A stretch of DNA of 64,000 bases from an uncultured Bryobacterales bacterium (GTDB lineage Bacteria > Acidobacteriota > Terriglobia > Bryobacterales > UBA6623): contig OX638379.1 of the NCBI GenBank assembly GCA_951813605.1, positions 1,002,471 through 1,066,470 on the forward strand. Direction: 5' to 3'. The position numbers and the translations under genes were made by a program. The notes under the pieces are model-generated. The model ran no database searches. It was given only the letters and a program-made list of their open reading frames with translations, and had not been told where the DNA came from. Shown one piece after another: positions 46,486 through 56,803 of this stretch (position 1 is its first letter; the number at the start of each line of letters is the position of its first letter).

Positions 46486-49400
46486 CTAGAACGAATACCG
46501 AACCATCAGCTGCACGCGGCGCGGCGGAGCCACGCTGTTGAGCAAGCCGAACGTGCCCGAGCGGGCGTTCTGGTTGACCCTCGTGAAGTTGACGGTGTTG
46601 AACATGTTGTAGAAGTCAATCCGGAGCTGCAACCGCTGGGTCTCCCCGGCGTAGAAGTTCTTCTGCAGCACGAAGTCGATGTTCTTCAGACCAGGGCCGT
46701 ACAACGCCCGTCTCGAGAGCGTACCTGGCCGAATGTTGACCCCCTTGTCGTCCGTAGGAGGCAAGACAAAGGCGTTCGGATCAAGATACTGTCTCTGGTT
46801 CGGGCCCCAGCCGCTCATGATGGCCTGGGCGTGAGTCGTCAAAATGTCGGGTCGCGCCCCCGGGTTCGTGCTGGTGCTGCTGCTGACTGGAATCGTGAAG
46901 CCGGATCGAAGCTCCAAGATACCCCCGACGGTCCAGCCTCCGGCAATGTGCTTGGCAGCGCCGTCGAGATTCTTGCCAGGGAGCTCCCAGAAGAAATCGC
47001 CAGTGAAGCGATGCCGAATGTGGTAGCCCGTGGGTCCGCGGTTGCTTCTCATATCGAACTGATTCTGAGGGTTCTCGCTGCGCCCGCAGCACGTCATGTC
47101 GCCGCGGAAGTGCGCCCAGTTCCAGCCGTACGTGTAGTTCAGGTTGTACTGAAAGCTGTCTGCGAACCGTCGCTTCAACGAAGTCTGCAAGCTGTGATAC
47201 CCAGTGGAATCGGCGTTCTGGTAGTAGCGGAAGTTCTGCGAGAAGTTTCCGGCCAAGCCGAGGGTCTCGCTTAGCTTGAGTCCACCTGTGTTAGGCACAA
47301 CCCGATTCCAGTCGGGGCTGTAGATCGTTCTTACGCCGCGGTTCCCCACGTATCCGATCTCCCACACGGTCGAACGGCCTAGCTGGCGTTGGATGCCGAA
47401 CGAATACTGCATGCTGTATGGCGGGCGCCGACCAGGTTCCACAGCACTGCCTGAAATGACGCCGCTCGACTGAGCCCCGGCAAGGGCTGCCTCGTTTGCG
47501 TCGCCGTATTGCAGGCCCAGCTGGCGGACCAACAGTTCGTTTGCCGTCAGTTCAACGGGCGCATCCGGACCGTTTGAGAGGATCTCGATGGCGCCGGAGA
47601 ACATGTTGTTAGGCATGTAGAATATGCCGGCACCGCCGCGTATGACTGTCTTGCCGTCGTCGTCCAGCGTGTAGGCGAAGCTCACGCGCGGCGAAAACAT
47701 CTTGTTGTAAGCGTCCCAGGCGCTGTCTGCCGGTCGGAATAGAGCGCCTTGATTCTGAAGAGACGCACCCGGTTGACCGAACGGTCCATCGCGGTTGAAC
47801 ACGTTGTCTTGAATCCCGTCAACCTGATCCGACCGGACCACCGACGCATAGTCCCACCGAGCGCCCAGGTTCAACATGAACTTGGGCGTTAGCCGGATAT
47901 CGTCCTGGAAGAAGCCTCCGAAGAACCATCGTGTCCAGAGAAACTTCTCGAGCGAAAAGATAAACCGAGCCGACGTGATGTTGGCTGCCAGAAGGTCCGC
48001 TTGCGTCTCGTAGGTGTAGGCCGGCGATTCTTCGTTTACCCTAGTGCCGCTCATATAGCGGTACATGCCGCCGAACTTCAAGGAGTGCTTGCCGACCGTC
48101 TTGGCAAAGTTCTGGGTCAGTGTCGAAGTGTGGCCGTCCTTTGCGAAGACCTCCGCGCCTGGCTCGGACGGGTTGCCGAATCCGCGGATGAACGGAATCT
48201 TGTTCGCAGCGAACGCTACGTCCAAGCGATTGATGGCATTGACGTTGGTTCCCCAACGCGTCTCGGACGTCATTGTCGGGCTAAGGATCTTCGTCCACGT
48301 GAAGGCACCGTTCTGGTTAATGCCGTCCCACTGCCGTCCGTTGCCAATCATGGTGCGCGGGATGCGCCTTAGCGGTACACCACCGACATAGCGAAACGTC
48401 AGAAAGTCCTTGCCGGACGCATTCCAGTCCACCTTCCCAACGAAATGGTCATCCTTTCGCGTCTCGTCCCCTTGGCCGCCCCAGAACGTGGTCGGCGAAA
48501 GGCAGCGCACATTTGGCCCTAAATCGCCGCAGGCTTGATTGCTTGGATCAAGATCGGGGCCGTCCGGAGCCGTGGGCTCGGGCCAAAGCGCCAAGTAGTC
48601 GCCGGCCGCCGGGATGGCTTGCAGGATGCGCTGTCGCATGCCACTGGACCAAACGTCGCCTGGGACTGGGGTCTTGCCGCCAAACCGGTATCCCTCGAAC
48701 GTCGCGAAGTAGAACAGCTCGTCCTTCTTGATCGGGCCGCCGATGGAACCGCCGTATTGGTGGTACACCAGTGGCGCCTTCTCGCCGACAAGGAAGTTGT
48801 TCGCGTGCAGTCCGCCGGACTGGTACATCTCGAAGAGGCTTCCGTGGATCGCATTCGTGCCGCTCTTGCTGATGAGATTCACGTTGCCCGCGATCGTGTG
48901 GCTGACCTCCGCGGAGAAGATGTTCTTCGAAGTCTCGACTTCCTGCACTGCCTCTACGCTGATGCCCTTGATGAAGTTGAAGTTCTGGTACAGTGCCATC
49001 CCCGCGAACTCCGCGTCGGGTACCGCGTCGACCGCGTCGACGGTCATCGTGAAGCCACGCGGGGCCAGGCCGTTGATCGAAAGGGTCCAGCCCCCGTCAG
49101 TGAGCGAGGCGCCCGTGCCAAGGGTCAGGATGCCGGTGATATCGCGGTTGATCATCGGAAGCTCGGCCACTTGGTTCCGGTTCAGCGAGATGTCCTGCTC
49201 GGCGTTCACCGTGTTCATCAGCGGTGCTTCCGAAGTCACCGTGACGGTCTCCGCGGTTGCGCCGATTTCCAAGCCATAGTCCCGGTTGTGACGCTGGCCG
49301 GACGCCAGCGTGAGACCGGTCTCGAGGTAGGACTTGAAGCCTTCCGCCGATATAGCAAGCGAGTATATGCCGGACGGCAGGAAGGCGATGGTAAAGTCCC

Positions 49401-49614
49401 CTCCCGTGCTTGTCACAGTGGAATACTCTGCACCGGTGCCCTCGTTCGAGGCCGCGACGCTTGCCCCTTGGATGACCGCACCGGACGGATCGATGACGCG
49501 TCCGTACACGGTCGCGGTCGTCACCTGCGCCTCCAAGCCAGCGTGAAATATCAGCATGCCGAGGCACAGGGCAATGGCCAAGTTTGACCATAAGCGAAAT
49601 CGTTTCGATTTCAT
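46486..49614 (-). CDS. TonB-dependent receptor, Oar-like
   Basis: 1042-residue outer-membrane receptor. The start is ATG 49614, preceded by AAAGGAG on the - strand and followed by a signal peptide (NLAIALCLGMLIFHAGLEAQ). Carboxypeptidase-regulatory-like domain (TATVYGRVIDPSGAVIQGAS), plug with ELPMINRDITGILTLGTGAS, RGFTMTVDAVDAVPDAEFAG and NVNLISKSGTNAIHGSLFEM, barrel ending QLMVRYSF. Its closest relative in the window is the + strand receptor at 34037; the two flank, in opposite orientation, the region with the Gfo/Idh/MocA and DUF genes. Ligand unknown. Confidence 0.93.
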   Translation of the reverse strand: MKSKRFRLWSNLAIALCLGMLIFHAGLEAQVTTATVYGRVIDPSGAVIQGASVAASNEGTGAEYSTVTSTGGDFTIAFLPSGIYSLAISAEGFKSYLETGLTLASGQRHNRDYGLEIGATAETVTVTSEAPLMNTVNAEQDISLNRNQVAELPMINRDITGILTLGTGASLTDGGWTLSINGLAPRGFTMTVDAVDAVPDAEFAGMALYQNFNFIKGISVEAVQEVETSKNIFSAEVSHTIAGNVNLISKSGTNAIHGSLFEMYQSGGLHANNFLVGEKAPLVYHQYGGSIGGPIKKDELFYFATFEGYRFGGKTPVPGDVWSSGMRQRILQAIPAAGDYLALWPEPTAPDGPDLDPSNQACGDLGPNVRCLSPTTFWGGQGDETRKDDHFVGKVDWNASGKDFLTFRYVGGVPLRRIPRTMIGNGRQWDGINQNGAFTWTKILSPTMTSETRWGTNVNAINRLDVAFAANKIPFIRGFGNPSEPGAEVFAKDGHTSTLTQNFAKTVGKHSLKFGGMYRYMSGTRVNEESPAYTYETQADLLAANITSARFIFSLEKFLWTRWFFGGFFQDDIRLTPKFMLNLGARWDYASVVRSDQVDGIQDNVFNRDGPFGQPGASLQNQGALFRPADSAWDAYNKMFSPRVSFAYTLDDDGKTVIRGGAGIFYMPNNMFSGAIEILSNGPDAPVELTANELLVRQLGLQYGDANEAALAGAQSSGVISGSAVEPGRRPPYSMQYSFGIQRQLGRSTVWEIGYVGNRGVRTIYSPDWNRVVPNTGGLKLSETLGLAGNFSQNFRYYQNADSTGYHSLQTSLKRRFADSFQYNLNYTYGWNWAHFRGDMTCCGRSENPQNQFDMRSNRGPTGYHIRHRFTGDFFWELPGKNLDGAAKHIAGGWTVGGILELRSGFTIPVSSSTSTNPGARPDILTTHAQAIMSGWGPNQRQYLDPNAFVLPPTDDKGVNIRPGTLSRRALYGPGLKNIDFVLQKNFYAGETQRLQLRIDFYNMFNTVNFTRVNQNARSGTFGLLNSVAPPRRVQLMVRYSF

Positions 49615-50018
49615 GAAAGATTCTCCTTTCCCTACAACAATTAGGGGCAATCCCCTCCCCAGCAGCATTCAACGTAACGGTGCTAGGCGATCCCAATTGG
49701 ACTACAGGCTTTTACGCATGTCAAGTTGGATTTGTTTCAGGGTTCGAGTCCCGAGTCCCGGTTAGTCCACGCATTTTCCCGTAGCGGCATACGGCTTGGG
49801 GATGGCCTCGCACCGATTCTCTGGAAACGCCTTCGTTCCGGTAGTGGCGGTCGACCTAGGAGACTCTTGTGCAGTTTCGGTCTCCTTTCAATGGACTCTA
49901 GTCCTCGGCTTTGAGCGTTGGTCTAGGATCCACCGAGTCGGCGAGAGGGCCGAACCGATATAGCCTGTCAAACCATCGGGTAACTGACAGGCTTGGCCGC
50001 AAGTACAATGCAGGCTGA
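49615..50018. other. Intergenic region between divergent genes
   Basis: About 0.4 kb carrying the promoters of the - strand receptor and the + strand CRTAC1-type gene. GGTTCGAGTCCC at 49740-49751 resembles a tRNA T-loop, but no tRNA can be folded around it. No gene seen. Confidence 0.4.
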
Positions 50019-51653
50019 GTGAGGGGGCTGGCTGCATTGCTGACAGTGGCCTGCGCTTCGAGCGCGTGGGGCCAGGGCCCCGACTTCAGCCTTGACATCG
50101 AGTTTCGGCGCGAGCGGCCTGTGGACCGGGTACTCGCCAAGACCGATCCCCTTGAAGATGTTTGGATCGGGGAGCGCGATTATCAGGCAGTAGATTCCAA
50201 ACTCAAGGAAATCTCCGAATTCCTGCTTGACGACCCGGGCTCGTTCGAGCCACTCGCGGAAGCGACGAGGGGCTTTCGAAACCTCCGACTGGCAGAATTC
50301 AAGATCGTTTCGACAGTCCGGGAGGGCGATTCGGACGACCCTGTGCGCATCGCAGTCCGCATTGAGCTGGGCGGAGAGGCATCCGATGGGGGCGTCCTTT
50401 CCAGGCTCGGGGCGGCGGAGATGTCATGGCATAACACGTCCGGCGTTTGGGCCGTACGGTCTGCCGTGCTTGGGGAATTCCGCGATCTACGTGCGAGCAG
50501 CTACGGGTTCGCGGAGATCACGGATCAGGTGTTCGGCGAGATCGACTCGTTCCGCGAGCAACTGAGCCTAGGGATAGACCACTGGAGGGACTCGCTGGAC
50601 GCGGCTCTGGGTGTCTCGATCTACGGTCATCAAGGGATTTCCTTGGGCGACTTTGACGGAGACGGATTAGAAGACATTTATATAGGCCAACCAGGCGGAC
50701 TGCCAAATCGCCTCTATAGGAACAACGGTGACGGCACTTTCTTGGATGCGACCCATCGAGCAGGACTGGACGTCCTTGATGACACCTCGATGACCCTGCT
50801 TAGCGATATCGACAACGATGGCGACCAGGACCTGATCCTGATTGGCGCGACGCCGATGCTGTACCGCAACGGCGGAGACGGCCGGTTCACTCTTGATTCG
50901 GACGCAGGATTGGATGTGCCCGAGGACAAAGCGGCGATGTTTACCGGGGCTGCTCTAGCCGACTACGACCTTGACGGCGACGTTGACCTTTTCGTCTGCG
51001 CCTACGATTTCTGGCAGGCCGGGGCGGAATACGACGCTCCGACTCCTTATTACGACGCTGTCAACGGTCCTGCAAATCTGCTCTTTCGGAACGAGGGGCA
51101 GGGCACTTTCGCGGAAGTTTCCGAGGTCGCCGGGCTGGAGGACACCAATGATCGTTTTAGCTTTGCCGCTGCTTGGGGTGATTACGACAATGATGGCGAC
51201 CCCGACCTCTACGTCGCGAACGACTTCGGACGAAACAATCTCTACCGAAACGACGGAGACGGCACCTTCAGCGATGTTGCTGAAGCGCTTGGGGTGGAGG
51301 ATCTCGGGGCGGGCATGTCGGCTGCTTGGGGCGACTATGACAACGATGGTGACTTGGACCTCTATACCGCGAACATGTGGTCCTCGGCCGGGTTGCGGAT
51401 CACTACTAGCTCTCAGTTCGACACTGTGGCACCTGACGAGCTGGAGCGCGGCCGGTTCCAGCGGCAGGCGCAAGGGAATTCCCTTTTCCGTAACGACGGA
51501 TCGCGGGGCTTTAGTGACGTGAGCGAGGAGGCGGGGGTTCGCACCGGAAGGTGGGCATGGGCATCGGACTTCGTGGACCTCGATGCGGACGGACTGCTCG
51601 ACCTATTTGTCCAGAATGGGTACGTCACCGGTGAGCAGACAGACGATCTTTGA
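50019..51653 (+). CDS. CRTAC1-type FG-GAP/VCBS protein, N-terminal part (split by in-frame TGA)
   Basis: First 544 residues of a ~1220-residue secreted protein. GTG 50019 begins a signal peptide (LAALLTVACASSAWGQG). After a ~190-residue N-terminal domain come FG-GAP/VCBS calcium-binding repeats with D-x-D-x-D-G-x-x-D-L motifs (GDFDGDGLEDIYIG, SDIDNDGDQDLILIG, ADYDLDGDVDLFVC, GDYDNDGDPDLYVANDF, GDYDNDGDLDLYTANMW), a predicted beta-propeller. The frame stops at TGA 51651-51653, right after NGYVTGEQTDDL, and continues unbroken in the same frame with SFFWRQVV, which in related proteins is one continuous segment. I regard this and the next entry as one broken gene, or one recoded at TGA. Confidence 0.8.
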   Translation: MRGLAALLTVACASSAWGQGPDFSLDIEFRRERPVDRVLAKTDPLEDVWIGERDYQAVDSKLKEISEFLLDDPGSFEPLAEATRGFRNLRLAEFKIVSTVREGDSDDPVRIAVRIELGGEASDGGVLSRLGAAEMSWHNTSGVWAVRSAVLGEFRDLRASSYGFAEITDQVFGEIDSFREQLSLGIDHWRDSLDAALGVSIYGHQGISLGDFDGDGLEDIYIGQPGGLPNRLYRNNGDGTFLDATHRAGLDVLDDTSMTLLSDIDNDGDQDLILIGATPMLYRNGGDGRFTLDSDAGLDVPEDKAAMFTGAALADYDLDGDVDLFVCAYDFWQAGAEYDAPTPYYDAVNGPANLLFRNEGQGTFAEVSEVAGLEDTNDRFSFAAAWGDYDNDGDPDLYVANDFGRNNLYRNDGDGTFSDVAEALGVEDLGAGMSAAWGDYDNDGDLDLYTANMWSSAGLRITTSSQFDTVAPDELERGRFQRQAQGNSLFRNDGSRGFSDVSEEAGVRTGRWAWASDFVDLDADGLLDLFVQNGYVTGEQTDDL

Positions 51654-51674
51654 AGTTTTTTCTGGCGGCAGGTC

Positions 51675-53687
51675 GTGTCGCAATCCCCCCTTCGAGCGGA
51701 GGGCTCCAAGGACTATGAGGACGCCTGGCGCGCCATCAACATCCTGATCCGATCAGACGGAAGTTGGAGCGGCAGAGAGCGCAACCTGTGCTTCCGCAAT
51801 CGCGGGGACGGGACTTTCGAAGACATTTCGTTCTTGAGCAGCCTCGACCTCGATGCCGATGGTCGGGCGTTCTTACCGCTGGACATAGACGCCGACGGGG
51901 ACGAGGACCTGATTGTCAAGAACCGCAACGGGCGGCAATTGAGGGCATTCCGCAATGACATGCGGCAAGGGCGGACTAGGCACCTGACGGTGCGGCTGGA
52001 GGGCAATCGCAACAACCGTGACGGTGTTGGTGGCCGTGTTTGGGTCACCACGGACCGGCGAGCGCTGATGCGCGAGATTGTCTCGGGAAGCGGATATTTG
52101 TCGCAACGATCCCGCGCGGCGAGATTCGCGCTGCCCCAAGGCGAGCGCGTGCTCAGCGTCCGCGTTCGCTGGCCCCTCGGTTTCATCCAAGAATTCAATG
52201 ATCCGCCGCAAGCGGGCACGCATTTGCTGATCGAGGGCGAGACCGCTCTCCGAAGCGTGACAAGACCACGCGCAACCCCCGCATTGTCTGAATCCGCCGG
52301 AGCCAACGAGCGCCCGCCTAGCCGAGGCACATGGCTCGCAGACCCCTTGCCAGCACCGGACTTCGAACTTCCCGTCATTAACAATCACGGGTCAACAGTG
52401 CGATTATCCCAGTGGCGCGGCCGCCCGGTGTTGCTCAATTTCTGGGCCACTTGGTGTCCGCCCTGCCGTCGGGAACTGGCTCAGTTCCAGAATCGACTGG
52501 GTGATCTGACACGGCTCGGTGCGGAAATCCTCGCAATATCGGTCGACGAGCCCGGCAATTCAAACGCCGTCATAAAGCTGGCGGAGGAGCTGGAACTTGA
52601 CTACCAGGTCTTGCTGGCCGACGCGCAGACCGCGGAGACCTACAGCGTGCTCAACGAGCGCCTTTTCGACCGCCGACGGGCTCTGGCGATTCCGACCAGT
52701 TTCCTCGTAGACCGGCTAGGGCGAATCGTGAAGGTTTATCGCGGGGAAGTCGACGCGAGCGAGATCCTAAGCGACATGCAGGCTGGAAGTGGGGACGCGT
52801 TGCCTTTCACCGGTCACTGGGCGAAATCGAATCCGCAACGGGACTTCGAGGAACTTGGATCCGCTTTCGCCGAGAGAGGCTTGGGCACGCCCGCTCGGAG
52901 GATGTTCGATCTAGCAGTGGCCCAGGGAAATCGGTCGCCTCAACTGCTTAACAACCTGGCCGGGGCCCTAATTTCGGATGGCGATGTCGGCCAGGGAGAG
53001 GAACTGCTGCGTGAGGCTCTGGCCGCGGAGCCCGGACTGACCGACGCGAAAGTCAACTTGGCAACGTTGCTCGTCGAGCGAGGCGAAACCGCTGAAGCCG
53101 AGAATCTATTGGAAGAAGCTTTGGTAACTCAACCCGAAGACGGCCAGGCTTTGTCGGTCCTCGGATCAGTTCGGTTCGCCCAAGGCAGTTTGGAAGCGGC
53201 CGAGGGCTTGTTTCGCAGATCCGTCGAGGCACGGCCAGAGGACGCCAGGTTCAGGGAGAACCTTGGGGCGGTGCTTGCTTCGCAAGGTCAATTCGAGAGC
53301 GCTCTGGCAGAGTACGAAAGGGCTCGGGACCTCGGTTCCGCCGGGGCCCCCGTTCATACCAATCTTGGCGTGCTCTATATTCAGACCGGCCGAGCAGCCC
53401 AAGCACTGGATTCCTTCCAAGAAGCGGCTGATGCAGCCCCTGATTCGCTAGGGCCGCATCTCAACTTGGCCCGTTTTCGATTGCAGGTTGGTGACATGGA
53501 CCAAGCGATGAATTCGATTCGGAAAGCCAAGGACTTGGATCCCGGGAACCTCCAAGCCCTTTTGATGGAATCCCAGGCACTCGCCATTCAGGGCAGGGTC
53601 CAAGAGGCAAGGGAGTCTGCGCAGGAGGCACTCCGTCAGCATCCTGGTTCGGTAGAGGCCACGGACCTTTTGAAGTCCCTCCGCTGA
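51675..53687 (+). CDS. CRTAC1-type protein, C-terminal part: ASPIC/UnbV, thioredoxin and TPR domains
   Basis: Same frame as the previous part, resuming after TGA 51651-51653; the first start codon, GTG 51675, is internal to the conserved SFFWRQVV segment and has no ribosome site. Domains in order: a last VCBS repeat (PLDIDADGDEDLIVKNRNG), ASPIC/UnbV (SGSGYLSQRSRAARFALPQG, VRVRWPLGF), a TlpA/ResA-like thioredoxin (LLNFWATWCPPCRRELAQFQ; CPPC at 52455-52466) and about seven TPR repeats to the C-terminus. The thioredoxin part would reduce or isomerise disulfides outside the cytoplasm; TPRs mediate protein contacts. Without readthrough this half has no signal peptide. Whole-length proteins of this architecture occur in Acidobacteriota; their function is unknown. 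Confidence 0.8.
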   Translation: MSQSPLRAEGSKDYEDAWRAINILIRSDGSWSGRERNLCFRNRGDGTFEDISFLSSLDLDADGRAFLPLDIDADGDEDLIVKNRNGRQLRAFRNDMRQGRTRHLTVRLEGNRNNRDGVGGRVWVTTDRRALMREIVSGSGYLSQRSRAARFALPQGERVLSVRVRWPLGFIQEFNDPPQAGTHLLIEGETALRSVTRPRATPALSESAGANERPPSRGTWLADPLPAPDFELPVINNHGSTVRLSQWRGRPVLLNFWATWCPPCRRELAQFQNRLGDLTRLGAEILAISVDEPGNSNAVIKLAEELELDYQVLLADAQTAETYSVLNERLFDRRRALAIPTSFLVDRLGRIVKVYRGEVDASEILSDMQAGSGDALPFTGHWAKSNPQRDFEELGSAFAERGLGTPARRMFDLAVAQGNRSPQLLNNLAGALISDGDVGQGEELLREALAAEPGLTDAKVNLATLLVERGETAEAENLLEEALVTQPEDGQALSVLGSVRFAQGSLEAAEGLFRRSVEARPEDARFRENLGAVLASQGQFESALAEYERARDLGSAGAPVHTNLGVLYIQTGRAAQALDSFQEAADAAPDSLGPHLNLARFRLQVGDMDQAMNSIRKAKDLDPGNLQALLMESQALAIQGRVQEARESAQEALRQHPGSVEATDLLKSLR

Positions 53688-54871
53688 GTTGTTCTGGCTG
53701 TAAGGTCAGGGGCTGGGAAGCAATCAAACTGCCCAGCGCCGCAGCATTGCGTGGACCCATCCGACCGATCGACCTCGCTCGGTAAAACACGGGGCGACGC
53801 CGATTCCGGCGACAATCAATCGGAAATCAGAGCTGTGGAGGGCGAAACAGGCAAGCCGACCCGTGAGCCGTCATAGCGCGATGCGGCGGACGGATCGACC
53901 GTTTCGGAAGCCCTCCACCATCAGTTTTTTTTCGGGCAAGGCACTCCGTCCACTGCCGTCCTGAAAGGCAAGCGTTCTCCAGCAGTCCTGACCGGTGAAC
54001 TTGGGTTGCGTTGCTATTGCTAGTCTCGGAGCCGTCTGCGCTTGCGATTCGCGACAGCGGCGAAGTTTGTGACAGACGTCGTCGCCCGCGAGAAGAAAGT
54101 TGTCGCCGACTCATCCGGAGGGGCGATTCAACAGGCTCAGCTGGTATGTCTGGACGTTGGACCAACCGAGCCAGCGATAACGCATGCTGGATGCCAAGTG
54201 CCACGAAGGACGATTGTGCGGAGTGGGGATAAACGACATGAAGGGGCGAGTTCCTCGCACAAGACTCCAGCAGTTCCCAGCGAATTTCATTAGTCGGGGA
54301 CAGCACTCGATTGTAAGGGAGGGTGACCCACGCTGAGCATTGGATCTACCCGCACAAACGATGGAAAAATCGGTCCAAGAAATCGAGCACAGCAGACTCC
54401 GCCGTTTATGGCGGCGAATGGGCGAGGGAACGTAAGAATGCAACGGGCCGAGTCGACCGGCTTCCGGTTGAAATGCGTGGTCCGGCACGGCTGGGGTGCC
54501 GCTTTGCTGAAACTGGCCGGATTTGGTTGGGTACAGCGTCCGAGCGCATCGTGCCTCGGGGATCATTCAAGACTCGCGGTGGCGGCGCGGATTGGTCAAT
54601 GAGCTATGGTAGACCACTGGTGTAGCGACCGCTGCGAAGCTGACTTGGACTAAATTCCGATGCGGAGATTCGTGACTCCTGTGCCCTAAGTTGACGAATT
54701 CTCGGTCGACTCCGGATCACTGATCCTGCTCGACCAGCCAGGGAGATTCCAAGAGCCCTGCCTCGACTCTTCCTTTCTTCGCCGACCCTTGCGAGGCGCG
54801 GCTGAAGTATAAGACAATACCGAGAACGGGTCGGCTTGCGTTGACCCGGTGCCGTTTTAGGGGGATTCATT
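53688..54871. other. Long intergenic region, no gene recognised
   Basis: About 1.2 kb. Frames at 53827-54306 and 54111-54566 (-) and 54042-54293 (+) overlap one another, lack ribosome sites and match nothing I know. The region may be decayed coding sequence. Its last bases hold the AGGGGGA ribosome site of the next receptor (about 54859-54865). Confidence 0.45.
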
Positions 54872-56803
54872 ATGAAAATGCAGCGTCCGCTTGCCGTGTA
54901 CATCGCGATGCTCTTGCCGGGAGCGTTGCCTCTTGCCGCCCAGCAGTCAGGACTTATCGGCGCGGTGACTGACACGACGGGTGCAGTCATCGTCGGCGCG
55001 GACGTTGCGTTGGTCAACTCCGATACCGGCGTCGACTTTTTGGCGCAGACCAACGAGTCGGGAGCGTTCAACTTCACTCTCGTGCAGCCTGGCACCTACG
55101 AGTTGAGCTGCGAGTCGGTGGGATTCAAGACTTACCGGCAATCAGGCTTGGTGATGGAAACCGGCCTGACCAAGACTGTCACCATCCAGCTCCAAATTGG
55201 TGAGATCACCGAGACCATCGAGGTTACCGGTTCCGCGCCGCTGCTGGAGACCGAGAATACCACGGTAGGGCAGTTCATCGAGCGCACAACCGTCGCTCAG
55301 ATGCCGGTTGGCAGCCGGCAGGCGGGTCAGCTGATCAAGCTGGCTGGCAACGTGACGTTCGCCACGTCTGGCGGCGGACTCTACGACCTGCCGTTCTTCT
55401 CAATGGCGGGCGGCCGCTCACGGAATCAGATGTGGCACCTCGATGGCGGTGTCGTGCAGAACATGGCACTAGGCATCGCCCAGCTCAACCTCAACCCTCC
55501 TGTGGAATCTTTACGGGAGTTCAAGGTTGAGTCCAACAACTACGCGGCGGAATTCGGGCGCACGGGCAATGGCCTGATCATCATGAGCACCCGCTCGGGG
55601 ACTAACAATTTCCATGGCGCTCTCTACCACAACTTCCGCAATGACAAACTAGACGCCCGCACCTTCTTCGCTCCGAGCATCGCCCCTCTCCGCTATAACA
55701 TTTACGGTGGCTCGTTTGGTGGCCCCATCAAGAAGGACAAGTCATTCTTCTTCGTCAATCACGAGGGACAGCGTCGCAGCGACGGCCTCACCATCGCGAA
55801 CACCGATGTGCCGCACCCCGTTGAAACCCAAGGGGATTATTCGAATCGCTCCGGCTTCGCACTCACCGACCCGCTTACCGGCGATCCCTTTGACAACAAC
55901 ACGATTCCCCAGAGCCGCATCGATCCTCTCGGCAGGGCATTCGCCAGCCTGTATCCCGCACCCAACAGACCCAGCCCCGCAGGCAGCGCGCCGCGGGACA
56001 ACTTCGTCAAGAACGTCGCGAATAGAGGCATCTCGGACTTCACCACCGTCAAGGTTGACCACAACTTCGGGGCCGATGACCGAATCTCGAGCCGCTTCAG
56101 TTACGTCAACGCGCCGGCCGAGCCAGAACCCGTCTTCCCCAACGAGTTCGCGGACTTCCGCGCTTCCAAGCAGACACGCTCCAACCTCGTCTCGACCTCG
56201 ACTTGGAACCACAATTTCACCACCACGATGGTGAACGAGTTCCGCTACACCTTCGGAAACCGCACCTTCACAACCCGCGGCCTCGGTACCGGCAGTGGCA
56301 AGAACGGAGAATTGGGCGTACCGAATGTCGATCCGGAGTTCTTCGCCACCGTAAACCTCACCGGGTACACCCGGTTGGGAGCGGGCAACCAACAGCGCAT
56401 CCAGAAGCCCATTCGAACCCACCAAGTCGTGAACAACACCTCGTGGTTCAAAGGCGCACACAGCATTAAGTGGGGCATGGAATACCGCTATTCGCGCAAT
56501 CAGGACGACTTTAACCAATTTGCCGGCGGTAGTTTCAGCTTTAACAGCAGGGTGACAGGCGACGCTCTCGCCCAGCTTCTTCTGGGGTGGACCACGAGAG
56601 GGCAGTTGGTTGACACAGACATTCTCAACACGCGCAGCGACTATTGGGGCGTCTACCTGCAAGACAGCTGGAAGGCTACTGACAAGCTGACCCTGAACCT
56701 AGGCCTGCGTTGGGACATAGACACGCCACGCTGGGAGCTGAGCAACAATCAGAGCGGGTTTGACCCAGCGGGCATCAATCCCGTGTGCGATTGCCCAGGC
56801 GTG
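54872..56803 (+). pseudogene. TonB-dependent receptor, N-terminal part, interrupted by IS256-family element
   Basis: First 644 codons of an Oar-like receptor, from ATG 54872 (AGGGGGA upstream; signal peptide AVYIAMLLPGALPLAAQ). Carboxypeptidase-regulatory-like domain (GLIGAVTDTTGAVIVGADVA), plug region (MPVGSRQAGQLIKLAGNVTF, LIIMSTRSGTNNFHGALYHN), and the first barrel strands up to LNLGLRWDIDTPRWELSN. The IS enters after the codons for CPGV. Removing the element and one copy of the target duplication joins this frame to the one at 58186 and gives a normal 1084-residue receptor, so no other damage is present. The interrupted gene would make a truncated protein without most of its barrel. Confidence 0.9.

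Noticed and set aside
49735-49762. tRNA T-loop-like GGTTCGAGTCCC
   Set aside because: No matching acceptor, D or anticodon arms upstream, and the T-stem itself has mismatches.
51640-51700. TGA 51651 as a selenocysteine codon
   Set aside because: The position is not a known redox site of the VCBS region, no convincing hairpin follows, and TAA and TAG lesions of the same kind occur elsewhere in the window.
53827-54566. Overlapping - strand frames of 151 and 159 codons in a gene-free stretch
   Set aside because: They overlap each other, lack ribosome sites and resemble no protein family I recognise; treated as non-coding.
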